From NCBI GenBank assembly GCA_018398765.1, contig JAHBMJ010005941.1:45512-60219 (forward strand): DNA of 14,708 nt. Reading direction: 5' to 3'. The position numbers and the translations under genes are program-made. Shown here one piece after another: positions 1-9,339 of this stretch. The notes below the pieces were generated by a model, which saw only the letters and a program-made list of their open reading frames with translations, was not told the origin of the DNA and did no database searches. The DNA comes from Chromera velia (taxonomy: Eukaryota; Sar; Chromeraceae). The stretch's first letter is position 1, and each line of letters begins with the position of its first letter.

Positions 1-1867
1 TTGAACAACAGTTGTTTGCCTATTAAATGTCATGATAAATTAAAAAAAAAATCATTAAAAAAAAACTTTTTCTCTTCTTTTATTTTTTTTTATATAGTAC
101 GGAGCCTAGGAAATTTAATAGAAAAGTCACTAGAAAAGTTGTTGCTGCAACGAATAGAATATAATAGGATTAATATTCTAGGTTGTTCCGTGTTAGGTCC
201 CGTGGTCCACTGCATAATATATAAGTGATCAGTGATTTATTATTTATTAGTACCCTAGAACACTGTTGCCGTTTTATCTTTTAGACGTTGCCCCCGCAAA
301 CGGCAGGTATATACAAATATCATGTAGGTTTAATACTTGTACGTATGGAAATGATTATATCCGATTATGTTTATCCGTTCAAAATAAAAACACAGATCGA
401 TGTAAACCGATGCTAAGGTAGATATTAGAATGCATACCAGCCAAATACAGAATCGCTAAGAGATACTAAAAAGAGATATATGCATGCTCTAGCATGCTCT
501 CCGTATGACGTGTATACTGCATAGTCATGTATAGTCATAGTGCGAGAGTGAGCGAGCGCTCCGTCTTTCTGAATTGAGTATTATTCAACGGGCCGGCCAT
601 GGGTACGTCATCTTTCCAATCGTTTCCTTAATTAAAGTTGACTGAAGTGAACGTATGTGTTGTTTAGTATTGTTAGTACAATTTGTTACATCTAATGTTA
701 TATATATGTATAACATTGTATTTTAGTTACCTGAATCAAGAGTCACGTTTTATACTTTGTATATGAAAGCGCAGAAGCAGACTGATAGACAGAAAGTGAG
801 CGAGGGAATAGCAACGCACGTCTAGTTTGAAAGCCCTTCCATCCTAACGGTCTGTGTACGATGGAGCCCCATACTATGAAAGTGATACTAGGTAACAGTC
901 TAAGTTACACTCCAGGATATTAAGCGATCTCCTCCGATCTCTGTGGTATGTTCGTTGGTCTGACTGGATATTGAGGCTCATTGTGAACTAAATGGGAAAT
1001 AAACATGCAACGGCCGGTTTTTTTTTTGTCGTCGCTGACCTGCCCTGACCTCACTCATTCCTCGACCTGCTTCGACGTGCTTTTGACCTCCTTCGTCCTT
1101 TTCGTGATTGTGTGCATTTTCCCATTCAAAAACGAAAAAAGGTTATACCTTCTTCGGAGGACCCCTTTATAGGGCCCTTTATACATGGTCTTTTTGCAGA
1201 CACATGCAGAGACGTCGCGCGCCATGCATTCAAAGCCCTCCGCGCGCGAATGCGCGCGAACTCACAAACCATGCATATGCATACACATGCAAAAATGTGT
1301 ATCGGTATTATGATCGATATTGATTTTCTCGATATTCATATATAGCTGCATGCTTGTTGGATCGATCTGTGTTAAATTTGACGTACACCTGTGATATGAA
1401 TACACTCACAGACACTCGTTCGAGTCGAGATGAAGCAAAAACAGACTTGAGGAAAAGAGGAAGGAACCTGTTCTTGTATCTACGTACCCGTCTGGATGCC
1501 CTGCCAAAGAAATGCATGTTGAATCTGCAGTGACCAGGACGTGCGTTGCGCCACGCTGAATCGATGGAAGAAAACATACAGGAATTCTGATCTCCCGGAC
1601 TCCTACTGTGCCTGCTTGGCCGATTCTAAACAGGCAGACAGCCCTTTTTGATCACCCTTGAATGATTTGGTAAGGGATGCACTCTAACTTCGCCTGATAG
1701 TTATATATCTCGCTACCATAGACTTTTCTCAATTTTGCTCCATTTCACCCTTCCTGTCCTGTTTCTTCCTGCTTCCGCTCTTCTCCTCCTGAGCTTCCTG
1801 CAGCTTTACAAGACATTCTTTTCTGATCTGTTTCCTTCGACGCAGGCAATTTACGGGGCTCTGCGCA
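1..1867. other. AT-rich upstream region without a supportable gene
   Basis: No open frame here has coding character. The first kilobase is visibly AT-rich, with short tandem duplications such as the gcatgctcta-type repeat near 480-500 and an atagtcat-type repeat near 521-540. From about 1020 composition shifts toward GC, with a T run at 1018-1027 and a gcgcgcgaat repeat near 1241-1260. The last part (about 1820-1846) is pyrimidine-rich and ends in a CAG, so a 5' UTR intron acceptor for the downstream gene is possible. The promoter of the 1868 gene should lie here, but I cannot point to a defined core element. Confidence 0.6.
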
Positions 1868-2267
1868 ATGATGGCGGGGCCCTGTAACCGTTCTGCACCC
1901 GGAGATGGACCGCGAGGGGGGCAATCGCAGAGGCTCGGTGGCCCGCCCAGGCTCCACAGGCTCTCTTTCTCCGTTGCCATTCTCTCATGTGTTCTTCTGT
2001 CTTCGGCCGGAGGGGTGTCGGTAGATATTCGGAAGGAACTCTCGAGCGATTCAGATGAGGACCAGAAACAGATCAGCAGAGAGGACCCACACCCCGAAGC
2101 TACGTTTCAACACCAATCGAGAAGGCAGAAGACCAAAGAGGATTTCTTTGTGCACGAGCACCTCCTCAATCGAGCACGCAGTCACAAGAAAGACACCACG
2201 CCGAAAGCACACGACGAAAAAGAGGAGGAACACCCGACACCCGCCCTCCTTCAAGAGAAAGACCATG
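1868..2267 (+). other. Exon 1: start codon, signal-like segment, charged linker
   Basis: Encodes residues 1-133 plus the first base of 134. The start is MMAGPCNRS, followed by Gly/Arg/Pro-rich sequence and a hydrophobic core ([17 protein letters not shown]) typical of a signal peptide or signal anchor. The region before the core is about 30 residues, longer than a classic signal peptide. The rest is charged and rich in Lys, Glu and His. The donor is GTCAGG at 2268, phase 1. Without splicing the frame would stop at 2314. Confidence 0.7.
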
Positions 2268-2494
2268 GTCAGGCATGCACAGAAAAGCATGCTGCACCTC
2301 TGTGTTCATTTTGATTCGTGTGAGAGTGCAAAGAAAGACCACCAGACTGGTGGTTAGCGGAGCAAGGGACCCAGGCTACCATTGTTCTTAGAGCTTGAAA
2401 GAAAGTGAGAGGATCGGTGAATACGGCGAGAAGCAGCCCTCCGTTGTACGGGTGATCTCTCTCTGTGTGTGTGTGTGTGTGTGTGTATGTGTGT

Positions 2495-2552
<58 letters not shown>

Positions 2553-4044
2553 TGTGTGTCTGTGTGTTTGTGCGTGTGTGTGCATGCGTCTGCTTCGTTC
2601 ATTCATTCCCTGATTGAGCCCCTGGTAAGCCCGCCCAATCATCTTTTCCTCTCTTTGAATGAATCGTTGCAGAGGCTGAGGCTCAGGCCAACACGACCAG
2701 CCAGGGGGACCCGGCGGAGGCCTATCTGAGAGACCACATCGGGACCGAGCTAGGAAGGCTGAGGGAAGAGGACAGGCAAGCCGACAAGGAGAAGGAGGGA
2801 AAGCGTCATAAGAAACACCATCATCGCCACCACCACCACAAGAAACACCATCAGCACAGACAAGAGGAAGAAGAAGAAGAAGAAGTAGCAGAAAAAGAGG
2901 AGGAAGACCAACCAGATGACGACGATGATTTCACTTGGCGTCATCATTCTACAAGCTCCCTCCTCGCCTTGCGTCAGTCCGTCTGTCCGAATTCTTTTGT
3001 TCTCTCTTGTGCGATACAAACTTTCGCCTTGATCTCAAGCATCTTTGATGCACGCAAGTACAACTTTTTTTTTCCGCAACAAATGACCTACTCGCTTCAT
3101 TTCTCCGCTTCGTCCTTGACCGGCAAAAAAAGTAACAAGAATTGCATGTGTCACGTTTTTGGACCCCTTCCTCTTCCTCTTTCCCTTCTTCCCCCGTTGC
3201 CTGCAGTCCAATCCAGACCCTCAAAGGGAAACGACACGACAGCCCTTGTTGAAAAACTGCAAAAAGAACACAAACACCACAAACACCATCACCATCACCA
3301 TCATCACAAGCACAGACACCATGACCAACATTCTGAAAAAAGAAACGTAGCCCCCCTCGAGGATGACGATGAAATTCCGATTGCCGAGCCTTACGCAAAC
3401 AGAAATTCTTCAGAAGCGTCTTTTGTTCAACAAAAACTCAGCAGAGAAGAAACGAAAGCGATGCCATATCAACCTTCCCCCTGGAGATGGCACCACGCCC
3501 CTCTAGGCCACTGGACCCCCCAAGATCAACCCATGATGCAGGGCCCCCTCGGTGGTCCTCCACCCTTCGGTCCGCCCCCCCCTCCTCCTTCTGTCGGAGG
3601 TCCCCCCATGTTCTCCTTCATGGGCGCGCCATCGCAAGCCTACCGACCTTTCACCGTACAGGACCCCTACGCAGCTCACAGAAGTCAGTTAGCGGTGTAG
3701 ACAGATAAGACAAACGGGTGGGTGCATATGGAAGGAAAGAAATATCATGCACAGAGAAGGACAAGTCATCATTGATGTGTACGCGCCGTCTGAACGTGTG
3801 CCTGCTGGGAAAGGAAACAATGGCAGCTAGAGTCCCATGCTGCTGCAAACAGTAGGTAGGGGCACATTCTCTTCCCTTCTCCATTCAGTATCCCTGCGAA
3901 AGCTGTTGTGTGCGTGCGTATATTTGTAAGTGAGTGTTTGTGTGTGCTTGCGCATGTGCGTGTGTCTCTTAGTCCGTCTTTATGTCGTTGAGTTTGCGGT
4001 TTCAAAAGCTGGGTCCTTCAAACTGTCGCCATCTCTCTCTGTCT

Positions 4045-4087
<43 letters not shown>

Positions 4088-6995
4088 GTCCAGTGGCTGA
4101 GGAGCAGGAGCGCGCGGCCGTCGCTGCGTTGACTTCTTCAGTCAACGAGTCCCCATCGGAGCCCAGACGGTTTCGCAGGCACCGCCGTCACTCCCAGAGG
4201 GGATGGGAGGACGATACCGAGAGGGACTCGGACAGAGAAGAGGAGGAGGAAAGAAGGGGAGATGAAAGGGGAGAAGACAGAGAACAGAGCCTCAACGGAA
4301 GAGGCTCCTTCGTCTCTCGCAGACGGAGACAGCAGAACAGGGACAGAGCCGATATGGAGGAGATGGAGGATGAAAATCCCTACAAGCCTTTTCATTTCTA
4401 CCGGAGTCGCCATTCGTCCCAACGAGACACAGGTGAAGTCAGGGAAAGAGAAAGGGAGGGAGATGAAGACAGAGGAGAGATGAGTGAGGATGAACGAGAA
4501 GAAGAGGAGAGAGACCGACAAAGACCTCACAGGGAAGGGTTGAGTCGAAGAAGCACAAAAGAAAAACTTCCCCACAGGTCGTCTCAAGATAGCGAAGGAG
4601 ACGGAGAGAGGTTTAATGATTCGGGTAGAGCATTGGAAGAGCCTGAGAAAGACGAATCGAGGAGCCCTAAGAGACATGAAAAGCGCCTTCATGCGCACAC
4701 GTCAGTAGTCGAGAGGGATCACAACCTTGAAGGACAAAATGTAAAAAAGGCCGAGAACAATAAACTACATGGTGACAAGGGGATCCATCACTCAGAAGGG
4801 CCAAAAGCTGAGGAGGCAGAAGAAGGTCAGGACCGACCATTGCAGTCGATCATATGTCTTCTCTAGACTTACTAAGAGAGAGTGTTTTCTTTTTCGCTTT
4901 CGACATTGATTCCTTCCATCCTTGTGTTCCTTGGCCTGCTTGTTTTATTTGTTTGAAATTTGCTTTGTGGTGTGACGTCTGTCGGTCAGAAAGAGACCTT
5001 CGACAACTTACCTCTGCACACGCTGCATGCAGGACGCAACAAAACATCGCAGCAAACGATGCACAAATTGGGACCCTCTCCGCATTCCTCTACCTCTTTG
5101 GCACTTGGAGAAGACGCAGCAATGAGTAACAGGGACCGAAGAGATCACAGAGCACAAAGAAGGAGGGAAGGGGGAAGGGAAGACGATCGAGACCTCAGCA
5201 GCGACAGAGAAGAAGAGGAAGACTACCCAAGCCGTGCATCAAAATACACAGACAGAGAAAGGGATAGGGAGGACTGGGAGGGAGATGAGATGAGAGAAAG
5301 CGAGGGATACCATCGTCACCACCGTCGAAGAGGCAGTGCCCATCGCCATCGCCGAAGACACTACAAGCGGAGACGTGAAAGACTGGCGGATTTCGGAGAG
5401 GACCGAGAGGACACGCAAGAAGTGGACAGAAGAGAAAGACCTTCCTTCGAGGAAACCGAAAACGATGATCCACTTCCTGACAGGGGGAACGATGAGACCA
5501 CCCAGAAGATTCTAGGGCCTATTGAGACAGACGAACCAGGGTTTGGTGCATCGGCCCTTGAGGTGTCCCATCCGCCTTCAAACACCACCGTCTCATCGCA
5601 CAGAAAAGGAAACGGAACAGAGAATGTAGGAAAGGGGCCTGTCTCCAGCAAAAAAGAGTCGAAAACAACTGAAAAGAAAAAGACGGAGTCAGGCGTTCCG
5701 TCTTCATCCTCACCAAGGGGTGACGCCAAAGAATCAAAATCTTCTTCTGACAGCCAAAAGAATAAAAAGGTGCAACCAGTGGCTGCCCTGGATCTTTCTG
5801 ATGTCGCGGGAAAACAAGGTCAGAAAAACAAAAGATTGATGTGTTCCGCGAGTAAGATGAAGCGAAGATGCTTTGGTAGGGCTGCATGATGACTGATGGT
5901 TGTGAGAGAATCGGGAGGCGTTGATCTGATCCCCCATTTTTCCTCTTCGTTCACATTACAACCAGCTTTCTTTCTCTGCATCCACCCCCTTTCCCAGCTT
6001 GCCTCTTCCCTTATTGCTTTCTCCAAGCATATGCTCAAGACTCTGTCTTCTTTTTCATTTTTCTTTTGCCTTTCCTTGCTGGGTGGTTCTTTCATCTGAT
6101 TTTTCCTTCCTGACAGCATTCCTTTTTTTTCTCCCCTTCTTCTTTCCCTGCTTTGTGCGGTTGTATGACTTTCTGCCTGAACCGCCGTCCATTCGCTCCC
6201 CCAAAAGCATGGAAGGAACGCGCTTTAAAAGGAGACAGGGGCAATGCCATCTTCTAATATTGCCGGCTTTCAACTCCATCAAGCTTTGAAAGGATGCATT
6301 TCATTCAAACAACCGCAAAGCATGACGATGCAGGAGTATATATGATGATTCAAGTCTGGAAGGCTCGACACAACGATTGATTGATTGATTGATTGGTGAT
6401 GCCTCTTAATTCTGTTTGTATGCAGATCCACGGACAGCCCTCGCACAGGAGCTTCACAAGAGAGAGATCCAGGCGCAGAGAAACATGAAAGAGAAAGCGC
6501 TTGACTCCCTCTCAGCGGCCGCCGAAGCCCACGACGCGCTAGACTCCCAGATGGTCACCAACGGAAAGCTTTCTGCAAAGCAGAAGCTTCAGAGAGCGCA
6601 CGACAAAGAGAGGAGCGCTCGTCAGAACGCCCAAGAAGCCATGGCAATGGTCATTCAAAGAGTATGAGGATATTTGATCAGAGCTGCAACCAGTACATAC
6701 CCGAAAGACGCATTCTCTGCTTGTTTGGCCTGCCAAATGATTGGCTTGTTGTCGTGTTTTTTCGTAGCTGTCCTGCCGATCAGCGGAGAGAGGGATTACA
6801 GAAGGCATGTGAACGAAAGAAGGGAATGCAGACAAGAGGAGGAAGTAGGAAGAAAAAACTGGAGAAGACAAAGAAGAATAAGATGACAAAGATTGACAGC
6901 TAGGCGCATGATTTTGTCCTTGAGTTGCCTGACTTTCATCCGTGCCCTGGTTTTGATGCATTCGCAGGTTGTCTAACTTCTGTACTTCTCTCTCT

Positions 6996-7047
<52 letters not shown>

Positions 7048-7057
7048 CTGTGTGTGT

Positions 7058-7094
<37 letters not shown>

Positions 7095-8715
7095 TGTGTG
7101 TGTGTGTCTGTGTGTGTGTGTGTGTGTGTCTGTCTGTCTGTCTGTCTGTCTGTCGGTCTTCGACCTGCAGGTCGAGCAGAAAGAGGCAGAGCTTGAAGAC
7201 GTGGAGTACGACTTCCAGAGGTCCAAGAGAAGATACCTGGAGGCCGCTGCTTCACTGCAAGAACTGAAGAGAGAGAGCATCAAAGGAGAAGCGGACCCAC
7301 TGGTCAGTCAGTGAATCCACAATGTAAAGTGAGATAAAAGCAACTCAATGGCTGTTCTGTGTAGAAGTTCGATACGTTCCAGGAGGGGGAGCTCAGTGGT
7401 CACTTCATTGAGAGGCTGGATAGGACGACCGGGGGGACACTTGTGGAGTATGATGGCAGAGGGTTGCAGGCAGGAAATCAACTGGACTCGCTGCTCGCTT
7501 GAAGGGCGATCTCCCACTTTGTGCTTTCCGGGTTTTTCTTTCTCTTTCTCTCTTTTGTTTTTCCTCTCTGTGTATGAAAGAAAGGTCGGAATGAGTTACT
7601 CTCCAGTCGATAGATAGCGATGGATGCACTTCATTCACTGCTGCATGATGTTCTGCCTCTTCCTTCCTTCCTTGCTTCCTTCCTTTCTCACATGCAGGTC
7701 GCAATGGCCACCCACAAGGCGAAGGTTGCAAAGAACCGGATGGACACCGCAAGTTCCCGCCTGGAGTCTTCGCAGAAGTCCCTGGCAGAACTTCAGGAAC
7801 GCCAGAGAGTACTGCAGGGGTCTTTGCGGGAGGCCGAGCAGGACACGATGGACTTGGTGGCTTTTCTGGAAGACGGGGAACAGCAAGTCAAGAGGCAGTC
7901 TGAGGCGAGGAAGAAAAAGGAAAAGTCAGTCGAGGGGATGGACGTGTCAGAGGTTGAATGGAGAGACAGTCAATAAGTAGGTCATGATCAGTCAATAAGT
8001 AGGTCTTGACGTAGCTAGCAAAACACACATCGAGAGAAGGGGTCGCAGAAAAAGAATCTTCACTAGAATAGTGTCAGGACGGTCCGCATGTTTTGTTGTG
8101 TTCTCAAAGAGTCAAACCCATCTGTAAGTAAAAATGCGATCCGGCGTTCTATCCTTACAACCCCGTACCTGTTTGAATGAATGCACTCACTGCATTGTGC
8201 ACTCGACCCTGTACGTGTGTTCCTTCCCTTTTCTGTTTCTTTCGTTTCTTCTTTTTTCGATCGATCGGTAAATTTGCAGCGAGGTCCTGATGCAGTCTGT
8301 CCTCTCTCTAGATGAGGCCGCCGGAAATGAAATGGGGTCAGTCAGTCAGTCAGTCAGTCGGTTGGTGGGTGAGCGAGTACGTCAGATAGGCAATTAGTAA
8401 CTAATTCCACTGCATTCAGAATACGTGAGGGGTCACGTGGTCGTTTGGGCAGATCGACAGACAAAGGATCGGATTGTCACCTCGGATGGACAACAGCTGG
8501 TTGATGTTTCCGAAACGTGAGAGCTACTCTTAGCTTTTCGCCTTATGACTCTAGCCCTCGAAGCTGAGACCGACAAAAAGGGCCAGTGATCCATTTATTC
8601 GTGTGCCTGTCGACGTGATTTGACTCTACTCTCTTTTACTTCTTGATTTCTGTCTGCATGGGTCGACGAGACTGAACTGATGCATGACTGCAGGGACTTC
8701 GATTTCCGTGTCTGA
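1868..8715 (+). CDS. Ten-exon gene for a secreted-type, low-complexity protein with coiled-coil tail
   Basis: Function unknown; family not recognised. The model joins 1868-2267, 2673-2972, 3207-3683, 4094-4825, 5033-5818, 6426-6661, 7171-7302, 7698-7924, 8280-8336 and 8694-8715. This is 3369 nt, giving 1122 residues plus a TGA stop. Intron phases are 1,1,1,1,1,0,0,2,2 and every junction keeps frame. Eight of nine donors read GTCAG (the other is GTATGA) and eight of nine acceptors end TGCAG. Seen in the protein: a hydrophobic segment at residues about 32-51 after a long Arg/Gly/Pro-rich start; His runs near 179-195 and 255-275; acidic runs; a Pro/Gly-rich patch near 355-370; Arg/Glu/Asp-rich tracts to about 898; then Ala/Glu/Lys/Gln-rich helical sequence to about 1096. 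The two adjacent ATGs at 1868 and 1871 are the first in frame before the hydrophobic segment. It is inferred to enter the secretory pathway. The last two exons are the least certain: reading through the exon 8 donor gives a stop at 7976 and 1113 residues. Confidence 0.7.
2461..2583 (+). repeat. Compound GT/TA/GT microsatellite in intron 1
   Basis: A GT run, then about ten TA units, then a second GT run with TCTG interruptions. It accounts for the Cys/Val and Thr/His open frames on both strands here. Confidence 0.95.
2673..2972 (+). other. Exon 2: His-rich then acidic module
   Basis: A symmetric phase 1-1 exon of 300 nt. It begins with an N-T-T glycosylation-type site, then a charged helical stretch, a His/Lys run (residues about 179-195), seven consecutive Glu, five consecutive Asp and the aromatic motif FTWRHH. 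The acceptor is GTTGCAG and the donor GTCAGT at 2973. The His run could bind metal, but that is inference from composition only. Confidence 0.68.
2973..3206 (+). other. Intron 2, stopless and a multiple of three
   Basis: Bounded by GTCAGT and CTGCAG and T-rich, as expected of an intron. However, it is exactly 234 nt (78 codons) and has no stop in the gene's frame, so exon 2, intron and exon 3 form one open frame. Retention would insert 78 mostly hydrophobic and Ser-rich residues. Confidence 0.55.
3207..3683 (+). other. Exon 3: His-rich, acidic and Pro/Gly-rich module
   Basis: Symmetric phase 1-1, 477 nt. It starts with an N-D-T site, then [13 protein letters not shown], the densest His run of the protein. 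After that come LEDDDE, a Ser/Gln/Glu stretch, a Trp/His motif (SPWRWHHAP) and a Pro/Gly patch with six consecutive Pro. The donor is GTCAGT at 3684. If unspliced, the frame stops at 3700. Confidence 0.68.
4032..4085 (+). repeat. CT microsatellite forming the acceptor tract of intron 3
   Basis: A near-perfect CT run directly before the exon 4 acceptor at 4091-4093, so its length sets the polypyrimidine tract length. Confidence 0.93.
4094..4825 (+). other. Exon 4: Arg/Glu/Asp-rich module
   Basis: Symmetric phase 1-1, 732 nt. The acceptor GTCCAG follows a long CT repeat that serves as the polypyrimidine tract. The exon encodes an Ala/Glu start, an N-E-S-P site (the Pro makes glycosylation unlikely), the basic patch RRFRRHRRH and acidic runs. 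An aromatic/His motif ([15 protein letters not shown]) and long alternating Arg/Glu/Asp/Ser sequence follow. The strand is purine-rich. The donor is GTCAGG at 4826. Confidence 0.68.
5033..5818 (+). other. Exon 5: Arg/His/Asp-rich then Ser/Lys-rich module
   Basis: Symmetric phase 1-1, 786 nt, the longest exon. It begins RNKTS (a glycosylation-type site), then Arg/Asp/Glu-rich sequence and a His/Arg patch ([18 protein letters not shown]). A second N-T-T site and Ser/Lys/Thr-rich sequence follow, ending [11 protein letters not shown]. The acceptor at 5030-5032 is chosen because it is the CAG that gives the required phase. The donor is GTCAGA at 5819. Confidence 0.66.
6375..6394 (+). repeat. Five GATT units in intron 5
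   Basis: Five consecutive copies of a tetranucleotide about 30 nt before the exon 6 acceptor. They lie where a branch point could be, since each unit contains TGAT, but no branch point can be fixed by eye. Confidence 0.9.
6426..6661 (+). other. Exon 6: first coiled-coil exon
   Basis: Phase 1 in, phase 0 out; 236 nt. It encodes strongly helical Ala/Gln/Lys/Glu-rich sequence, for example [15 protein letters not shown] and [18 protein letters not shown], with no Pro after its first residues. Composition changes sharply from the charged low-complexity exons before it. The donor is GTATGA at 6662, the only one in the gene that is not GTCAG. Confidence 0.7.
6989..7154 (+). repeat. Compound CT, GT and CTGT microsatellite in intron 6
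   Basis: A CT run, then a long GT run with TCTG interruptions, then several CTGT units, ending close to the exon 7 acceptor at 7170. It produces long spurious open frames on both strands. Confidence 0.95.
7171..7302 (+). other. Exon 7: coiled-coil continuation
   Basis: Phase 0-0, exactly 44 codons. It starts [15 protein letters not shown], with hydrophobic residues spaced as in heptads. It follows CTGCAG at the end of a long CT/GT/CTGT repeat block. The donor is GTCAGT at 7303; unspliced, the frame stops three codons later at 7314. Confidence 0.7.
7365..7502 (+). other. Possible alternative terminal exon inside intron 7
   Basis: After GTGTAG at 7361-7364, an open frame of 45 codons ends in TGA at 7500-7502. 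It begins [14 protein letters not shown] and contains no low complexity. Its phase 0 entry fits the exon 7 donor, which would give a 62-nt intron and a 1066-residue isoform. No donor in frame would let it join exon 8. It could equally be chance open sequence. Confidence 0.3.
7698..7924 (+). other. Exon 8: coiled-coil continuation
   Basis: Phase 0 in, phase 2 out; 227 nt. It encodes helical sequence such as [18 protein letters not shown] and [17 protein letters not shown]. The donor GTCAGT at 7925 matches the gene's consensus and its phase matches the 8280 acceptor. If this donor is not used, the frame runs 17 more codons to a TAA at 7974-7976 and the gene ends there. Confidence 0.65.
7967..8005 (+). 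repeat. Direct repeat of 17 bp with 22-bp period
   Basis: cagtcaataagtaggtc occurs at 7967-7983 and 7989-8005. The first copy contains the TAA that would end the gene if the 7925 donor were skipped. Confidence 0.9.
8280..8336 (+). other. Exon 9: 57-nt micro-exon
   Basis: The acceptor TTTGCAG follows a pyrimidine tract; phase is 2 in and 2 out. It encodes [18 protein letters not shown], a plausible helix continuation. The donor lies at the start of five tandem GTCA units, so the exact junction could slip by multiples of four. Support is the phase match and the motifs only. Confidence 0.5.
8337..8356 (+). repeat. Five GTCA units at the intron 9 donor
   Basis: The tandem tetranucleotide begins exactly at the proposed donor. 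Units one to four each start a GTCAGT, and the fifth runs into GTCAGTC at its end, so several equivalent donors overlap. Confidence 0.9.
8694..8715 (+). other. Exon 10: 22-nt terminal coding exon
   Basis: After ACTGCAG, the required phase 2 entry gives a Gly codon completed across the junction, then DFDFRV and TGA at 8713-8715. Very short terminal coding exons are easy to imagine by chance, so this is tentative. Confidence 0.4.
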
Positions 8716-9240
8716 TCGATCGATCGGTCGAGAGATTCCGTCATGGATGGACCGCTCCCTCCATCAATCGACACATGCTCTTCCTCCTCAATTCTGTACG
8801 TCGGCATGCAACCGACACGTACCCCTGGTGGACAGAGCACAATCGACTGCATGAGAATTGAAAGAGACAAGCGGTTGCTGTACTCCACCATATCGAGTAA
8901 AAGTACGTTCCTTCCCTTTGGGTGTCCTCGCTCCTAGTCAGGGCTCAGGATCCACCTGATGGGGTAAACTTATCAAGAACTTGAGAAGACGGGGATCGGT
9001 TATTCTAAGAATTCCATTAAAAAACAAGTAAAGCCCGAAACAACCACTGGCATGCCAACCATGATGCGGTTTCAAAAGGTTTTCTACTAGCCCTTTCTAT
9101 ATGATAGATATCTGATGCATGTGAAAATATGCATTTTATTGACTAACTCAATTCAGCTTCGGATAAAAATTATTTTTTATATGAATTTATGATTTAACAA
9201 TATATAGCTAGAATGAGATACTGCGAAAAACTTAAAAAAT
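8716..9240. other. Gene-free stretch after the main gene
   Basis: Begins with a short GATC-type run directly after the proposed stop, probably 3' UTR. Only short open frames are present and none has coding character. From about 8980 the sequence becomes AT-rich. Confidence 0.5.
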
Positions 9241-9245
9241 ATATG

Positions 9246-9330
9246 TTTCTTCTTCTTCTTCTTCTTTTTCTTCAAAAGTTCTTCTTCTTCTTCTTCTTTT
9301 TTTTCTTCTTCTTCTTCTTTTTCTTCAGGT
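9246..9330 (+). repeat. TTC trinucleotide repeat block
   Basis: Three successive TTC runs separated by short T-rich or AAAAG interruptions. The block ends in a pyrimidine tract and CAG followed by GTGAAG, which resembles a splice acceptor but leads into no clear exon. Confidence 0.9.
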
Positions 9331-9339
9331 GAAGCATTT

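Noticed and set aside
2354-2729. Overlapping open frames on both strands rich in Cys/Val or Thr/His
   Set aside because: They are translations of the GT/TA microsatellite in intron 1.
4138-4698. Minus-strand frame of 186 codons opposite exon 4
   Set aside because: It is the shadow of the purine-rich exon; the plus frame has splice signals and phase continuity at both ends.
5195-5887. Several minus-strand frames opposite exon 5
   Set aside because: Shadows of low-complexity exon 5 with no splice support.
6925-7283. Long open frames on both strands over the intron 6 repeat
   Set aside because: Most of each is CT/GT repeat translation. Only the plus-strand part from 7171 continues the coiled coil and follows an acceptor.
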